IMG/VR virus record: IMGVR_UViG_3300010885_062288
Coordinates: 1-28,513 of that record
Reading direction: 5' to 3' (one strand)
Length of the DNA: 28,513 nt
Source: a virus
A model generated the notes under the pieces. It worked only from the letters and a program-made list of their open reading frames with translations, had not been told where the DNA came from and did no database searches. Positions within the stretch are counted from its first letter, which is position 1. The number at the start of each line of letters is the position of its first letter. The position numbers were made by a program, and so were the translations under genes. Of the stretch, positions 13,852 through 22,509 are shown piece after piece.

Positions 13852-15942
13852 TCATTTTAAAACAATCATTTTATCTGTATCAATATCGATATCAGCCGGA
13901 GCAATTCTTATTAATTTACCATCTCTCAATACCATGCATCCGTGATCCTCCGTCATAATCACTTCTTTTCCTCCAGCAACAATCTTATATTTCTTTTTAG
14001 AAACTTTGTGCCGTATTATGTTTTTAATGTTTCCCCAACCGGCTGTTTTTTTGTCTGAATAAAACGTGGGGACTTTTATGTGCTTGTTTTCTACATCTAC
14101 TATTTCATGTCCTTTGAATGTGTAGAATCTTTTAGAGTCCTTAAAGTTTTCATATAGAGTCTCAATTGGTAGCGATCCTAAATTAGTTTGAATGATTGTG
14201 TCTCCAACTATTGAATCCGTATCCCCATATTTGGTAATGGACTCGTTAATGTCGTGCACGTCTCTTACATAGTCGTCTAAAATAGTTCCACCAGCTCTTG
14301 CAACGCTTTGGCCAGTCATTGTAATAGACATGGCGTTATCAATGTCCATTAAAGAAGAATGTTTGTTTGCAAATGTACCATAAATGGAATTGAGTAGAAT
14401 TTTTAAAGTATATTGCAGAGTATCAAAATAAGTGAGTTTTAAAAAACTTTCTCTATCTTTTTTCTCAGATTTTTTGAGTTTTGTTAATTGATTCTTTGCT
14501 TCTACACGTTCTTTATAAATTTCATCAATAAGATTTGGAATTACTCCTTTTGATTTTTGGGAATATAGAACACCGGCTTGAGACAAAGACACTTTCTCAG
14601 TAGTCAAAAACTTTACAAATTTATCAGCAGACAATTTGTGAATTTTGCCATTCATTAGTCTCAAAGAAACTTCTTCTCCTGCTTTATAATCTCCCTCGAC
14701 TACTTTGCCGAGTTTAGTTTCTGGTGAAATATTGAGAGTAATAATTGTATTTGGATACAACGAGTTTACGTCAAAACTCACAATTGCTTTTTGAATTCCC
14801 TTTTCAGGATCTCGAACTAATCCTCCTTCATAAGACTCTCGATCCATTTTATTAGGAAACGTCGGAATAATATAACCTTGTTTTGAAGCTTGAATGGCTA
14901 CTGCTCCAGTTACAATAGAAACTTTACCAAGAGCTGCTTCGAAGTTTGTACAACCTTTATAAGAAAGCATTCGAGCAATTTCAAGAAACTTGAGTTTCTC
15001 TTCAAGTTTAACCAGAAGATGAACGTCTTGAATATTATAATCAACAAACAGTTTCCAGTCCGTGTGAGCTAGTTCTCCTAGACTAACTGCGTTGTAAGCA
15101 ATCTTACCTTCGCCAAGCTCAAGCTCTGAAATATAATTGAGACTAAACGATTCCTTTTCCCCAGGAGAAAAAGTTTTATACAGATCCATATAGTCAATTA
15201 AAGAAATTCCATTAATTGACCAAATAGTTGTCTCCTTTCCCATATCCGTAAAAACTTTACGGGATCTAACCACACTTACAGGAGAAAGCTGATTAATGAA
15301 GTCATCTCCAAACAACCTCATGAATCGGTTAATAATATAAGGAAAATCAAACCCACTACTGTTCCAACCGGAAGCAATGTCTGGATAATCAGACTTCCAG
15401 AAATCTACAAATTGTAGAACCAAATCCTGTTCATCTTTGCATCGATGGTATATGCAATTTGGAATAGTTGGAGTGTATTGTTCCCGCAATCCCCACGTGT
15501 GAGTAGCTTTTGTTAGCGTGTCATAAATTGTAATGAGATTGATTGGTACTGCAGCTTTTTCTGGAACAGGAAAATGTCCTGGATCACAGGTCGTATCTAC
15601 TTCAATATCTAGCAAGAATATTTTAAGAGGAAACTGAGAAAACTCAGGATTTCCATTTTGATCCTTGAACATATCAATTAAAAATTGTTGTTCTGGACTA
15701 AGATTGTGAAACAATCGATTATTAGAAGTTCCTGTTACAAACTTTCTCCGTTCAATACTATTTTTAAACGTTTTTTTAAGTAAAGATGTTTTAAAAATAG
15801 ATGTAGCGTCAGCAGCATCCTCCTTTTCGAGATATAAGTATGGTCTGAAATTAATTTCAGTGTCTATTCTGTCTCCATCTGCAGACCATGTGCGCAAAAA
15901 TATGGATTCATTGAACGGATTATATGTGGCAGCACGATACAT
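13852..15942 (-). CDS. gp43: DNA polymerase family B, N-terminal half, with N-intein
   Basis: This is the first half of the replicative polymerase (696 residues). Residues 1-576 are polymerase. Exo I is LDIEVD with Asp112 and Glu114 (same numbering as T4), Exo II is GWNSSGFDFP (192-201) and Exo III is YNIQD (302-306). Motif A is DVNSLYPN (391-398), motif B KILLNSIYG (514-522), and motif C stops after YGDTD (572-576). Residue 577 is Ser1 of an N-intein that runs to the stop codon. Proofreading residues are intact, so the spliced enzyme should be a full T4-type polymerase-exonuclease. Without splicing the protein has an interrupted active site, because the second catalytic Asp lies right at the junction. 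It follows a glycosyltransferase gene by 15 bases; AAGGA lies about 11 bases before the ATG, one of the few purine-rich leaders seen here. Confidence 0.95.
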   Translation of the reverse strand: MYRAATYNPFNESIFLRTWSADGDRIDTEINFRPYLYLEKEDAADATSIFKTSLLKKTFKNSIERRKFVTGTSNNRLFHNLSPEQQFLIDMFKDQNGNPEFSQFPLKIFLLDIEVDTTCDPGHFPVPEKAAVPINLITIYDTLTKATHTWGLREQYTPTIPNCIYHRCKDEQDLVLQFVDFWKSDYPDIASGWNSSGFDFPYIINRFMRLFGDDFINQLSPVSVVRSRKVFTDMGKETTIWSINGISLIDYMDLYKTFSPGEKESFSLNYISELELGEGKIAYNAVSLGELAHTDWKLFVDYNIQDVHLLVKLEEKLKFLEIARMLSYKGCTNFEAALGKVSIVTGAVAIQASKQGYIIPTFPNKMDRESYEGGLVRDPEKGIQKAIVSFDVNSLYPNTIITLNISPETKLGKVVEGDYKAGEEVSLRLMNGKIHKLSADKFVKFLTTEKVSLSQAGVLYSQKSKGVIPNLIDEIYKERVEAKNQLTKLKKSEKKDRESFLKLTYFDTLQYTLKILLNSIYGTFANKHSSLMDIDNAMSITMTGQSVARAGGTILDDYVRDVHDINESITKYGDTDSIVGDTIIQTNLGSLPIETLYENFKDSKRFYTFKGHEIVDVENKHIKVPTFYSDKKTAGWGNIKNIIRHKVSKKKYKIVAGGKEVIMTEDHGCMVLRDGKLIRIAPADIDIDTDKMIVLK
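13855..14214 (-). other. N-terminal half of a split intein (120 residues)
   Basis: The fragment begins with Ser directly after the polymerase motif YGDTD. Block A is SIVGDTIIQTNLGSLPIE and block B is VIMTEDHGCMV with the conserved Thr664-x-x-His667 (polymerase numbering). There is no endonuclease domain. It is somewhat longer than well-known phage split N-inteins. It should pair with the C-fragment at 12641-12784. Confidence 0.93.
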
Positions 15943-15957
15943 TGCCTATATATTCCT

Positions 15958-17202
15958 TTATGTTTTTGGACAAATCAAGCTAAATATTTGATCTTTAGAA
16001 CCAAACGGAGTGAAGTATATTTCGTAGTGCTTCATTAGATTGTGTTCGTGATCTAACCAAAACTTTTCAGCATGAGCTCGAGCTTTTTTACATTGCTCTG
16101 CATAAGTGCTTTGATTTTTGAGAGTTGTTTTCAAACAATCAATAAATTCATCTCCAGTTTTATATTTTAAGAAAGCATCTTTGTATGTAACCATATCTGG
16201 GCAAGCACAAGGCATTCCAATTGCTCCAGCTTCAATTAATTTGATATTGCTCTTACAACGATTAAAATTGTTATCTTGTAGAGCAGCAAACGTCATTTGA
16301 GCTCCAGAGTTTGCCATAGTTTCTGCAAAATCTGGCAACTGAACCCATGGAAAGAATTTTATATGCCCACTTTCAATATAAGGTTTTAATGGCAAAGGAT
16401 GAGAACCATAAAAATGCCATTCAAACTCTGTGCGTGTTTTAATAATATGATTTACTACTGCTGCAAAATCATCTTGTTGGTTAACTTTGTTTAATACATC
16501 AACATGAGTACCAGAAGCAAATATAGCAATGACTGGTTTCTTTTTATTCTTTTCGTATTTTTTAATCAAGTCTCCAAGATTGTAATAGCGATCAAACCAC
16601 CATTTCATTAAATAATTTGGAACTACGGTAACGTTTTTATTACCTGACTTTTCAATCATGTAGTCTTTAAAATAATCACACGTAACCACAATTTCGTCCA
16701 TAGTGGATAAAATTTCTTTAATAGAATTTTGAATTTCGTTTGATGTAAATGCTCCTCTGTTACGATTGTACATAGGAATGTCTTCCGCAAAGATAACATC
16801 GTCTACTTCATAAATTAACTTAGTCTTAGTCTGTTTAGATAATTCTTTTAATCCCTTAACAAATTCTTTTTGTTGAGGAGTGGCCTGCCGTTGAAATTTA
16901 ATTGCTTGAACTGTTCCATAAAATCTAGGATCTAAGATCATTGCAGTAGATTCTACAACTACCGCTTTTTGATATAAATTTAATAAAAAGTTTGGAGCCA
17001 TACAGCGATAGTAGCCACAACCTCCATAATCAGCAAGATAATTTAAAGCTCGCTTTAATCCTTCTCCTGGCACTGCTGGAGGAGGTACAGCTGGAGACGA
17101 AGAAGTTTGTTGTTGGGCATATTGTGGAGACGGGACACCAATTGGCATACCTAAAGGAGCTCCTGGAAGATTTTTGATACCAATCTGAACGGATGTTGTC
17201 AT
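15958..17202 (-). CDS. Glycosyltransferase, GT-B fold (GT4-like)
   Basis: The 414-residue protein has a flexible Pro/Ala/Gln-rich N-terminus (about 12-46) and then a GT-B-like enzyme. The first domain contains LADYGGCGYYRCMAP (56-70), a glycine-rich acceptor-side loop, and LIYEVDDVIF (129-138). The second has IFASGTH, WHFYGSHPLP and the sugar-nucleotide binding stretch SNIKLIEAGAIGMPCACPD (318-336), where Glu324 matches the first Glu of the GT4 E-x7-E motif. The donor and acceptor are unknown. It lies directly upstream of the polymerase N-half and after another glycosyltransferase, so it extends the sugar-transfer block beyond gp46. The start is supported by the CTAATTAC-N4-ATG motif. Confidence 0.82.
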   Translation of the reverse strand: MTTSVQIGIKNLPGAPLGMPIGVPSPQYAQQQTSSSPAVPPPAVPGEGLKRALNYLADYGGCGYYRCMAPNFLLNLYQKAVVVESTAMILDPRFYGTVQAIKFQRQATPQQKEFVKGLKELSKQTKTKLIYEVDDVIFAEDIPMYNRNRGAFTSNEIQNSIKEILSTMDEIVVTCDYFKDYMIEKSGNKNVTVVPNYLMKWWFDRYYNLGDLIKKYEKNKKKPVIAIFASGTHVDVLNKVNQQDDFAAVVNHIIKTRTEFEWHFYGSHPLPLKPYIESGHIKFFPWVQLPDFAETMANSGAQMTFAALQDNNFNRCKSNIKLIEAGAIGMPCACPDMVTYKDAFLKYKTGDEFIDCLKTTLKNQSTYAEQCKKARAHAEKFWLDHEHNLMKHYEIYFTPFGSKDQIFSLICPKT

Positions 17203-17206
17203 GCTT

Positions 17207-17214
17207 GTAATTAG
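17207..17214 (-). promoter_or_regulatory. Start-proximal motif CTAATTAC before a glycosyltransferase gene
   Basis: The minus strand reads CTAATTAC-AAGC-ATG in an intergenic gap. It shares the motif and the four-base spacing with three sites near the terminase genes, 13 kb away. Confidence 0.4.
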
Positions 17215-17232
17215 AAGAATCTTTATTAAAGT

Positions 17233-18210
17233 CTAGTTGAGGAATAATTTTTCAAACTCTTCTTCTGTAGAAAAACTTGGATTTGGAGGATTTAAATTGT
17301 TTAAAGTGTGTTTTTGAGCAGCTCTATGTTTGAAAGATATTCCTGCATATTTTTCGTAATCCGTTAGAGTCCTAACTGGACCAAATCCGTATTCTTTAAA
17401 ATCAATTTCTTCTGTAATACCATCCATTTTGAATAAAATTCTGTTTCGTTTGTGACAATTGTCGTTTTTAATCCACCATTGCTTATCGTCATCCCATTGT
17501 TTAATTCTGTTGTTTCTTGTATATTCGTGCCAAGCAACTACTTTATTAGGATGAAACAAGTCATATCCCCATGTAAAAGATCTTACTGCTAAAGAAATTT
17601 CTTCTCCATGAAAGTAATATTCGGGATCATAGGGAACTTCTTTACAAAATTGGCCAGAAGTAAAACAAAAATGCGCAGAAAAGAAACGAGCTGGAATAGG
17701 TTCAGCTAATTCTTTAGGATCCGTAACATAAGCGGGCATAAAAAATACTGCTCCTTCAGGAATAAATTTATCAAAATTCATTTTCCATGGATTTTTAACT
17801 CTTTCTGCAGGATCGTTTTGAGGATTATAACTAGGAATATAACTAGTTATTAGAGGTTTTTTGTGACCTTTTAATTGAAGAGATTTGTACATTTCTATTA
17901 ATGTAATATCCCAATCTTTAGCAAATCTGTGATGACTATCTAACATCAATGTAAATTCTTCTCCATCATATTTTTGTTGAATCAAACTGCGAGCCCAACA
18001 CGCTCCTTTGCTTTCATTAAAAGGAATGTCTATAATTTTGAATGCAGGATTGTTCAAATATTTTGTTAATGTTTCTTCTGGTCCGTGTTGCCAAGCAACA
18101 CAAAAAATTAAATTTTCTGAATGAGATGCATTATTAATACAACTATCCAACGTTGGAATTAATTCTGGATCTCTATAAGAGGCTATTTGTACAAATATTT
18201 TGTCTTTCAT
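17233..18210 (-). CDS. GlcNAc-transferase-like glycosyltransferase (GT60/Skp1-type)
   Basis: The 325-residue product opens with IFVQIASYRDPELIPTLDSC, the hallmark of the family that includes the UDP-GlcNAc:polypeptide transferase of Dictyostelium Skp1 and many phage and bacterial relatives. The metal and sugar-nucleotide site is LDSHHRFAKDWD (90-101), a DxH variant of DxD. Further family features are ARFFSAHFCFTSG, YFHGEEISLAVRSFTWGYD and VVAWHEYTR. The probable activity is transfer of GlcNAc or a similar sugar to a protein or glycan; the acceptor is unknown. One base separates its start from the gp46 stop, so it is translationally linked to that recombination gene. Confidence 0.86.
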   Translation of the reverse strand: MKDKIFVQIASYRDPELIPTLDSCINNASHSENLIFCVAWQHGPEETLTKYLNNPAFKIIDIPFNESKGACWARSLIQQKYDGEEFTLMLDSHHRFAKDWDITLIEMYKSLQLKGHKKPLITSYIPSYNPQNDPAERVKNPWKMNFDKFIPEGAVFFMPAYVTDPKELAEPIPARFFSAHFCFTSGQFCKEVPYDPEYYFHGEEISLAVRSFTWGYDLFHPNKVVAWHEYTRNNRIKQWDDDKQWWIKNDNCHKRNRILFKMDGITEEIDFKEYGFGPVRTLTDYEKYAGISFKHRAAQKHTLNNLNPPNPSFSTEEEFEKLFLN

Positions 18211-18211
18211 A

Positions 18212-20008
18212 TCAGGAATTGCTAATAGTGGATATGCCGTTTCTTTTTATTATATGAATAGTATGTTCTGCTTTAGTTGTCACTTCCGGACCTCTATGTG
18301 TAATAATATAGCAAGATTCATTGTTTTCAGTAAATCTTTCGCGGAGCACTTTAAGAGTCAAAGATACCCCTTTGTCGTCTAATGAGGAGTCCAGCAATTC
18401 ATCATAGAATACTGTGCTAAAATTTATATCACCCTGCAACCGACGGATATCAGCAAAAGCAAAAAGGCAAGCCAGGTCAATTCGCTTGCGTTCTCCACCA
18501 GAAAAATTAAAATACGATTTTGGTTGGGCGTTTTCATCTATAATTTCTTCATCAAAAAACTCATTAAATTGACATAAACAATTAGCTTCTAATTTTTTAA
18601 GATAATAAGCAATTCTGGAGTTAAGAATTGTTAAAATTTTCTTAACAATAAACGATTTAATACCTTCTTCTGAAATGACAAATTTAACTGTCTCTAATAT
18701 ATTAAGCTCGTTGTTAAGTTTATCTACATCAGCTTTAGAATCTTCTACAAACGTTTTTAGGGTAGATATTTTACCTTTAAGCTCATTGTTTTGTTCAGTA
18801 TTAACAACAAACATATCTTCCTCAACTTCTTTAAGATTTTTTTCTAAATGGTCAATACTAACTTGATATGTTTTGTTATTTCCAATATCCTCTTTAACAG
18901 CAAGAGTATTAACTAGAATTGTGTCTAGTTGTTCTTTTAGTTTTTTAAATTTGTCATTGATCTTATCAAGCACATTTGCATATTGGAGTTCTTCTTCGAT
19001 AAATTTAGCAATTTTGCTGTTATGTTCTTGTATAGATCTAGAAGCATGCTCTACGTGCTCTTCAGAATAATCTCTTTTGCATGTGGGGCATTTATCTTTT
19101 GTGTTTTGTAATTGAGTTAATTGTTTTGTTTCGAAAACAATATCCGATTTTAATTGATTAATTTTGCTCTTTACTTGATCTTCTTTTTTTCTGAGCTCAG
19201 GATATTGGGATTCAATTTTTTGTTGTTCTTCTTTTAGTTCCTCTAAAGTAACTTTAGGTTCTACAATTTTATTTGCAAGAATTTTAATATCTCTGATTAA
19301 ATTGCCTTGCTTTTCTCGAAGCTTGTTTATTTTTTCTTGTTTTAGATTCTCATAGTTGTCAAATTGGGATTGATTAAATTCAAGTTCCGTTTGAGCTCTT
19401 TCAAATAAAACGTATTTAGTTTCATAATCTTTTTTGACTGAAGAATAGTTATCTCTTGCTCTTAATACCATTTCAGTAAAAATTTCCAACCCAAGAACGC
19501 TTTCAATAAATTTGCGTTTGTCTGTTTTAGGCAGAGCCATAAACGGCAATGCTGTATTTACGGACATAATTACAGAATTTTGAAACACCGTAGCAGGAGT
19601 ATGAATAATTTCTTGAATTAATGCGTTTGTCTTAGCTAAAGTCGATCTAGTAATATCTTGATCATTTTTTAGAAGCGTGCATTTAGACGGATTCAACATC
19701 CGAATAATTTTATAAGAATCTGTAGTATTATTTGATGTTAGATCAAACTCCAAAGATACTTCACACCGTTTTTTTGTTATGCTATTTTGAATATGATCTT
19801 TAGAAATTTCTCTAAGAGTTGTTCCATATAAGGAATAATAGAGTAACTCTAGAGTGCTTGACTTTCCAGACCCATTTTTAGAATCTTCTTTATCTAAATT
19901 TGTTCCTATAATAGCATTTACTCCGGGACGCAGATCTACGCGAACTGGAGTATCTCCAAATGATAAAAAGTTTTTGCCTTCTAAGGCTTTAAATGTAACA
20001 AAGCGCAT
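18212..20008 (-). CDS. gp46: Recombination nuclease subunit, Rad50/SbcC-like ATPase
   Basis: With gp47 this protein forms the Mre11-Rad50-like complex that resects DNA ends for recombination and host DNA breakdown. The 598 residues (T4: 560) show an N-terminal ATPase half with GSGKSS (46-51). Two long coiled-coil arms follow (about 190-300 and 315-440), separated by a zinc hook CPTC at 307-310. The C-terminal half has the ABC signature SGGERKR (503-509) and Walker B VFYDELLD (533-540). In T4 the genes 46 and 47 are neighbours; here a glycosyltransferase-methyltransferase island of about 4.8 kb separates them. Confidence 0.94.
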   Translation of the reverse strand: MRFVTFKALEGKNFLSFGDTPVRVDLRPGVNAIIGTNLDKEDSKNGSGKSSTLELLYYSLYGTTLREISKDHIQNSITKKRCEVSLEFDLTSNNTTDSYKIIRMLNPSKCTLLKNDQDITRSTLAKTNALIQEIIHTPATVFQNSVIMSVNTALPFMALPKTDKRKFIESVLGLEIFTEMVLRARDNYSSVKKDYETKYVLFERAQTELEFNQSQFDNYENLKQEKINKLREKQGNLIRDIKILANKIVEPKVTLEELKEEQQKIESQYPELRKKEDQVKSKINQLKSDIVFETKQLTQLQNTKDKCPTCKRDYSEEHVEHASRSIQEHNSKIAKFIEEELQYANVLDKINDKFKKLKEQLDTILVNTLAVKEDIGNNKTYQVSIDHLEKNLKEVEEDMFVVNTEQNNELKGKISTLKTFVEDSKADVDKLNNELNILETVKFVISEEGIKSFIVKKILTILNSRIAYYLKKLEANCLCQFNEFFDEEIIDENAQPKSYFNFSGGERKRIDLACLFAFADIRRLQGDINFSTVFYDELLDSSLDDKGVSLTLKVLRERFTENNESCYIITHRGPEVTTKAEHTIHIIKRNGISTISNS

Positions 20009-20051
20009 TTAAGCCTGACTATATACTACAACAGAAATTCATCAACTAGTT

Positions 20052-20630
20052 TTAAGCAAATGTGCTCAGAAATTTATCCACACTAATTACATTCATTAAG
20101 TTAGTTTTGTGTTTTTCGTAGTAGTAATACGTTTTAGCAACATTTAACGGAACCGCATCATATACGGTTTGAAGTAGGGGCTCTGTTTTAATGACTCCAC
20201 ATCCACAGTCAGTATCTACTACACAAATATTTAATTCAGGGTTATTATAACGAAGATCTATTATAGATCTATACGTAGTTCCGTTCCAACATACTTGAAT
20301 GAATTCTTCACAATGAGGGAGACAATCATGTACAACAATAGAGCCTCCTTTATTAAGGATTTTAATAGAATTTAAAATGTCTTTAGTAGATTGTTCTTCA
20401 AGGTGAAGACCATCTACAAACACGATGTCAAAAGTTTTTGTATTTTGAGCAAAAAAATCATCAGAGGTCATTTCGTGAGTAAGTCCATCATAACATTTTT
20501 GAGGATCTACACATTCTTTATAGTCTATTACAATTTGTTTAAAGCAATCTCCAAATTGAGTTCCAATCTCAAGATATGTCTTATAATTGTGTGTTTTAAT
20601 GAGATGATTAATAATGTCAAAGCGTTTCAT
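20052..20630 (-). CDS. Class I SAM-dependent methyltransferase (family 24 type)
   Basis: This 192-residue enzyme has the Rossmann layout of the small methyltransferase-24 group. YLEIGTQFGD (19-28) is motif I for SAM binding. VFVDGLHLEEQSTKDILNSI (70-89) and KGGSIVVHDCLP (94-105) form the VDG-H and HD stretch typical of sugar or glycan O-methyltransferases. It overlaps the preceding glycosyltransferase by 14 bases and sits at the end of the sugar-transfer block, so methylation of a transferred sugar is a reasonable role. The substrate is not visible from the sequence. It is unlike DNA methyltransferases (no NPPY, DPPY or PCQ motif). Confidence 0.82.
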   Translation of the reverse strand: MKRFDIINHLIKTHNYKTYLEIGTQFGDCFKQIVIDYKECVDPQKCYDGLTHEMTSDDFFAQNTKTFDIVFVDGLHLEEQSTKDILNSIKILNKGGSIVVHDCLPHCEEFIQVCWNGTTYRSIIDLRYNNPELNICVVDTDCGCGVIKTEPLLQTVYDAVPLNVAKTYYYYEKHKTNLMNVISVDKFLSTFA

Positions 20631-21480
20631 AGGAAATAATTGTGTTTATAAAATAATTAGCAAGAGCTTTTGTTGTGTTGTTATTTAGGACATGTTCTTC
20701 TACTTTATCAATTAAATCTGTATATACTTTTTCTGCAGAAGTTTTGCCAATTTGTTCTAGAACAGATATACAAAGTTGTTTTGGAAAAGATTGCATGGTA
20801 AGCTCTGGGCATTTTTCTAAATTTAAAAAATACGGAAGACACCCATTTGCTAAAATTTCGTAATGTCTCATGCAATCCCAGCCAGCTTTTTTTAAAGTTG
20901 TTCCAAACCGAGCTTCGCTATAATCTTTATAATAATCTAGTTCATTATTGTAAATGTATGTACTTTTATCTAAAGGAGTAATGTGTGCAAAATTTTTAGT
21001 TTTATTTTTATTAAAATTTACCTTTGTTGTAGGTATAGCAAAAGAAATAGGAAACATTCTATTATATTTGGAAATTAATTCTCTTTTAAAATAAAGAATT
21101 CCCAAATTAAATGAAGGATGAATATTAATTTCATCCTCTCCATCAACAGCAATTACTTTATTTGGAGAATAATATTTTAAAATTTCATTAATATAGTCAT
21201 TGCATCGCCAAATTGATCCGTATACAATTAAATTAAAGTATTTGTTTTTTATTTTTGATGTAATATCTGTTCTGTCTACATCTAAATCAGGCAACACGCG
21301 TGTTACCGACATTCCCATTCCGTAGAGTTTTTTAGCAGCCTGTTCATCATACGTAACGTAGTTGTGAGATTGTTTATTGTAATCCACTACATCTGCTCCA
21401 AACAATTCTTTAAGTCCAATAAGCAAACAATCATTTTGATAATCTACGTGATCTCCTTTAGTAATATATAAAATTTTCAT
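20617..21480 (-). CDS. Putative glycosyltransferase-like protein (GT-B type C-terminal motif)
   Basis: The 287-residue protein begins MKILYITKGDHVDYQNDCLL, like the first strand of a GT-B domain. Its best-conserved-looking part, FGTTLKKAGWDCMRHYEI followed by LANGCLPYF (192-218), resembles the donor-binding segment of CgeB-like or other GT-B enzymes, where a Glu and a small-residue turn bind the nucleotide sugar. A full family assignment is not possible by eye. It is flanked by a GT4-type enzyme and a methyltransferase, which supports a role in glycan assembly. Its AT-rich leader (about 84 bases) is the longest gap in the island and could hold a promoter. Confidence 0.62.
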   Translation of the reverse strand: MKILYITKGDHVDYQNDCLLIGLKELFGADVVDYNKQSHNYVTYDEQAAKKLYGMGMSVTRVLPDLDVDRTDITSKIKNKYFNLIVYGSIWRCNDYINEILKYYSPNKVIAVDGEDEINIHPSFNLGILYFKRELISKYNRMFPISFAIPTTKVNFNKNKTKNFAHITPLDKSTYIYNNELDYYKDYSEARFGTTLKKAGWDCMRHYEILANGCLPYFLNLEKCPELTMQSFPKQLCISVLEQIGKTSAEKVYTDLIDKVEEHVLNNNTTKALANYFINTIISYETL

Positions 21481-21564
21481 AATAATTTTAAAATTTTTTT
21501 AATTCTATGTTATGCGGTGTGTTTAGCTGATGTAATAGAAGTTGGACTTAAAATTGCTGCATTT

Positions 21565-22509
21565 TTACGATAAGAAAATTTTATTAAAACGTTCCATAAC
21601 AATTTCCGGAGTATATTCTTGTACTAAACTTTTATATGTTCCAGCTTCTTGTTTGGTTAATTTAAGGTCTTTTAATAATTCTAGTAAACTATTAAAATCG
21701 TTGTACCAAAATCCTTTATCTTTCATCATAGATATATGATTTTGATCTAAGCCGTCCTTCCAACTAATGACTGGTTTATCGTGAAACAAAAATTCACTGA
21801 TTGCTAATCCAAAACTTTCCCCGTGACTTCTAGCATGAATCATATAATCACATGTATTAATAAAATTAGATTTATGCTGTAGATTGTATGTCCCTTCTAC
21901 AAAAATAATATTTGAATGAGAAGGACCAAACTGTCTAGTATTCATAAACAAAAATATTAAATCTGGTCTAACTTCCAATGCTTTATATATTGCTTTATGA
22001 ACAAACGGCAAATCAAATTCATTGAATCCTCCATGTCTTCCTATTACAATTGAATCTGAAGAAATGTTTAATTTGTCTCTAAAGTGTTTGGTTGGAGATG
22101 GCATATTAACAATGTGCGGAACATATGCTCCAGCCATGTTTAGTTTACTAGCTAACCATTCCGAAATGTAGCAATACACGTCTCCGTGTACGTCTTTATG
22201 CTGAAAGACAACGTGTATTAAATTTCTAATACCAGGAACAAGTTTGCCATCTCTATCTCCAGCTTTTGGATAGTATATATGGGTTATGTTTTTTTCTTTT
22301 ATAAAGGAAAAACAATCTTCAAATTTATTGTATAGAAAAACTTCAAACCTATCCTTAAATTTTTGAAGTGTTTCTAAATTATTGTTTCCATCAGAAATAA
22401 TGTATGACTTATTGCCCAAGATTGTCTCGTTGTATACGGCATAATCATAAAGAGCGACTTCTGTTCCTCTTATGCCTAATTGATTTGAATGAAATGCTAT
22501 ATTTTTCAT
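21565..22509 (-). CDS. Glycosyltransferase, GT4-like
   Basis: The 314-residue GT-B protein begins MKNIAFHSNQLGIRGTEVAL; the GTE turn corresponds to the glycine-rich loop that contacts the acceptor. In the second domain, IVIGRHGGFNEFDLPF (155-170) opens the donor-binding half, and ARSHGESFGLAISEF (226-240) carries the E-x7-E pair (Glu231, Glu239) that defines retaining GT4 enzymes. The sugar and acceptor are unknown. It overlaps the preceding GT2 gene by 4 bases (ATGA type), so the genes are likely made as one unit. Confidence 0.87.
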   Translation of the reverse strand: MKNIAFHSNQLGIRGTEVALYDYAVYNETILGNKSYIISDGNNNLETLQKFKDRFEVFLYNKFEDCFSFIKEKNITHIYYPKAGDRDGKLVPGIRNLIHVVFQHKDVHGDVYCYISEWLASKLNMAGAYVPHIVNMPSPTKHFRDKLNISSDSIVIGRHGGFNEFDLPFVHKAIYKALEVRPDLIFLFMNTRQFGPSHSNIIFVEGTYNLQHKSNFINTCDYMIHARSHGESFGLAISEFLFHDKPVISWKDGLDQNHISMMKDKGFWYNDFNSLLELLKDLKLTKQEAGTYKSLVQEYTPEIVMERFNKIFLS

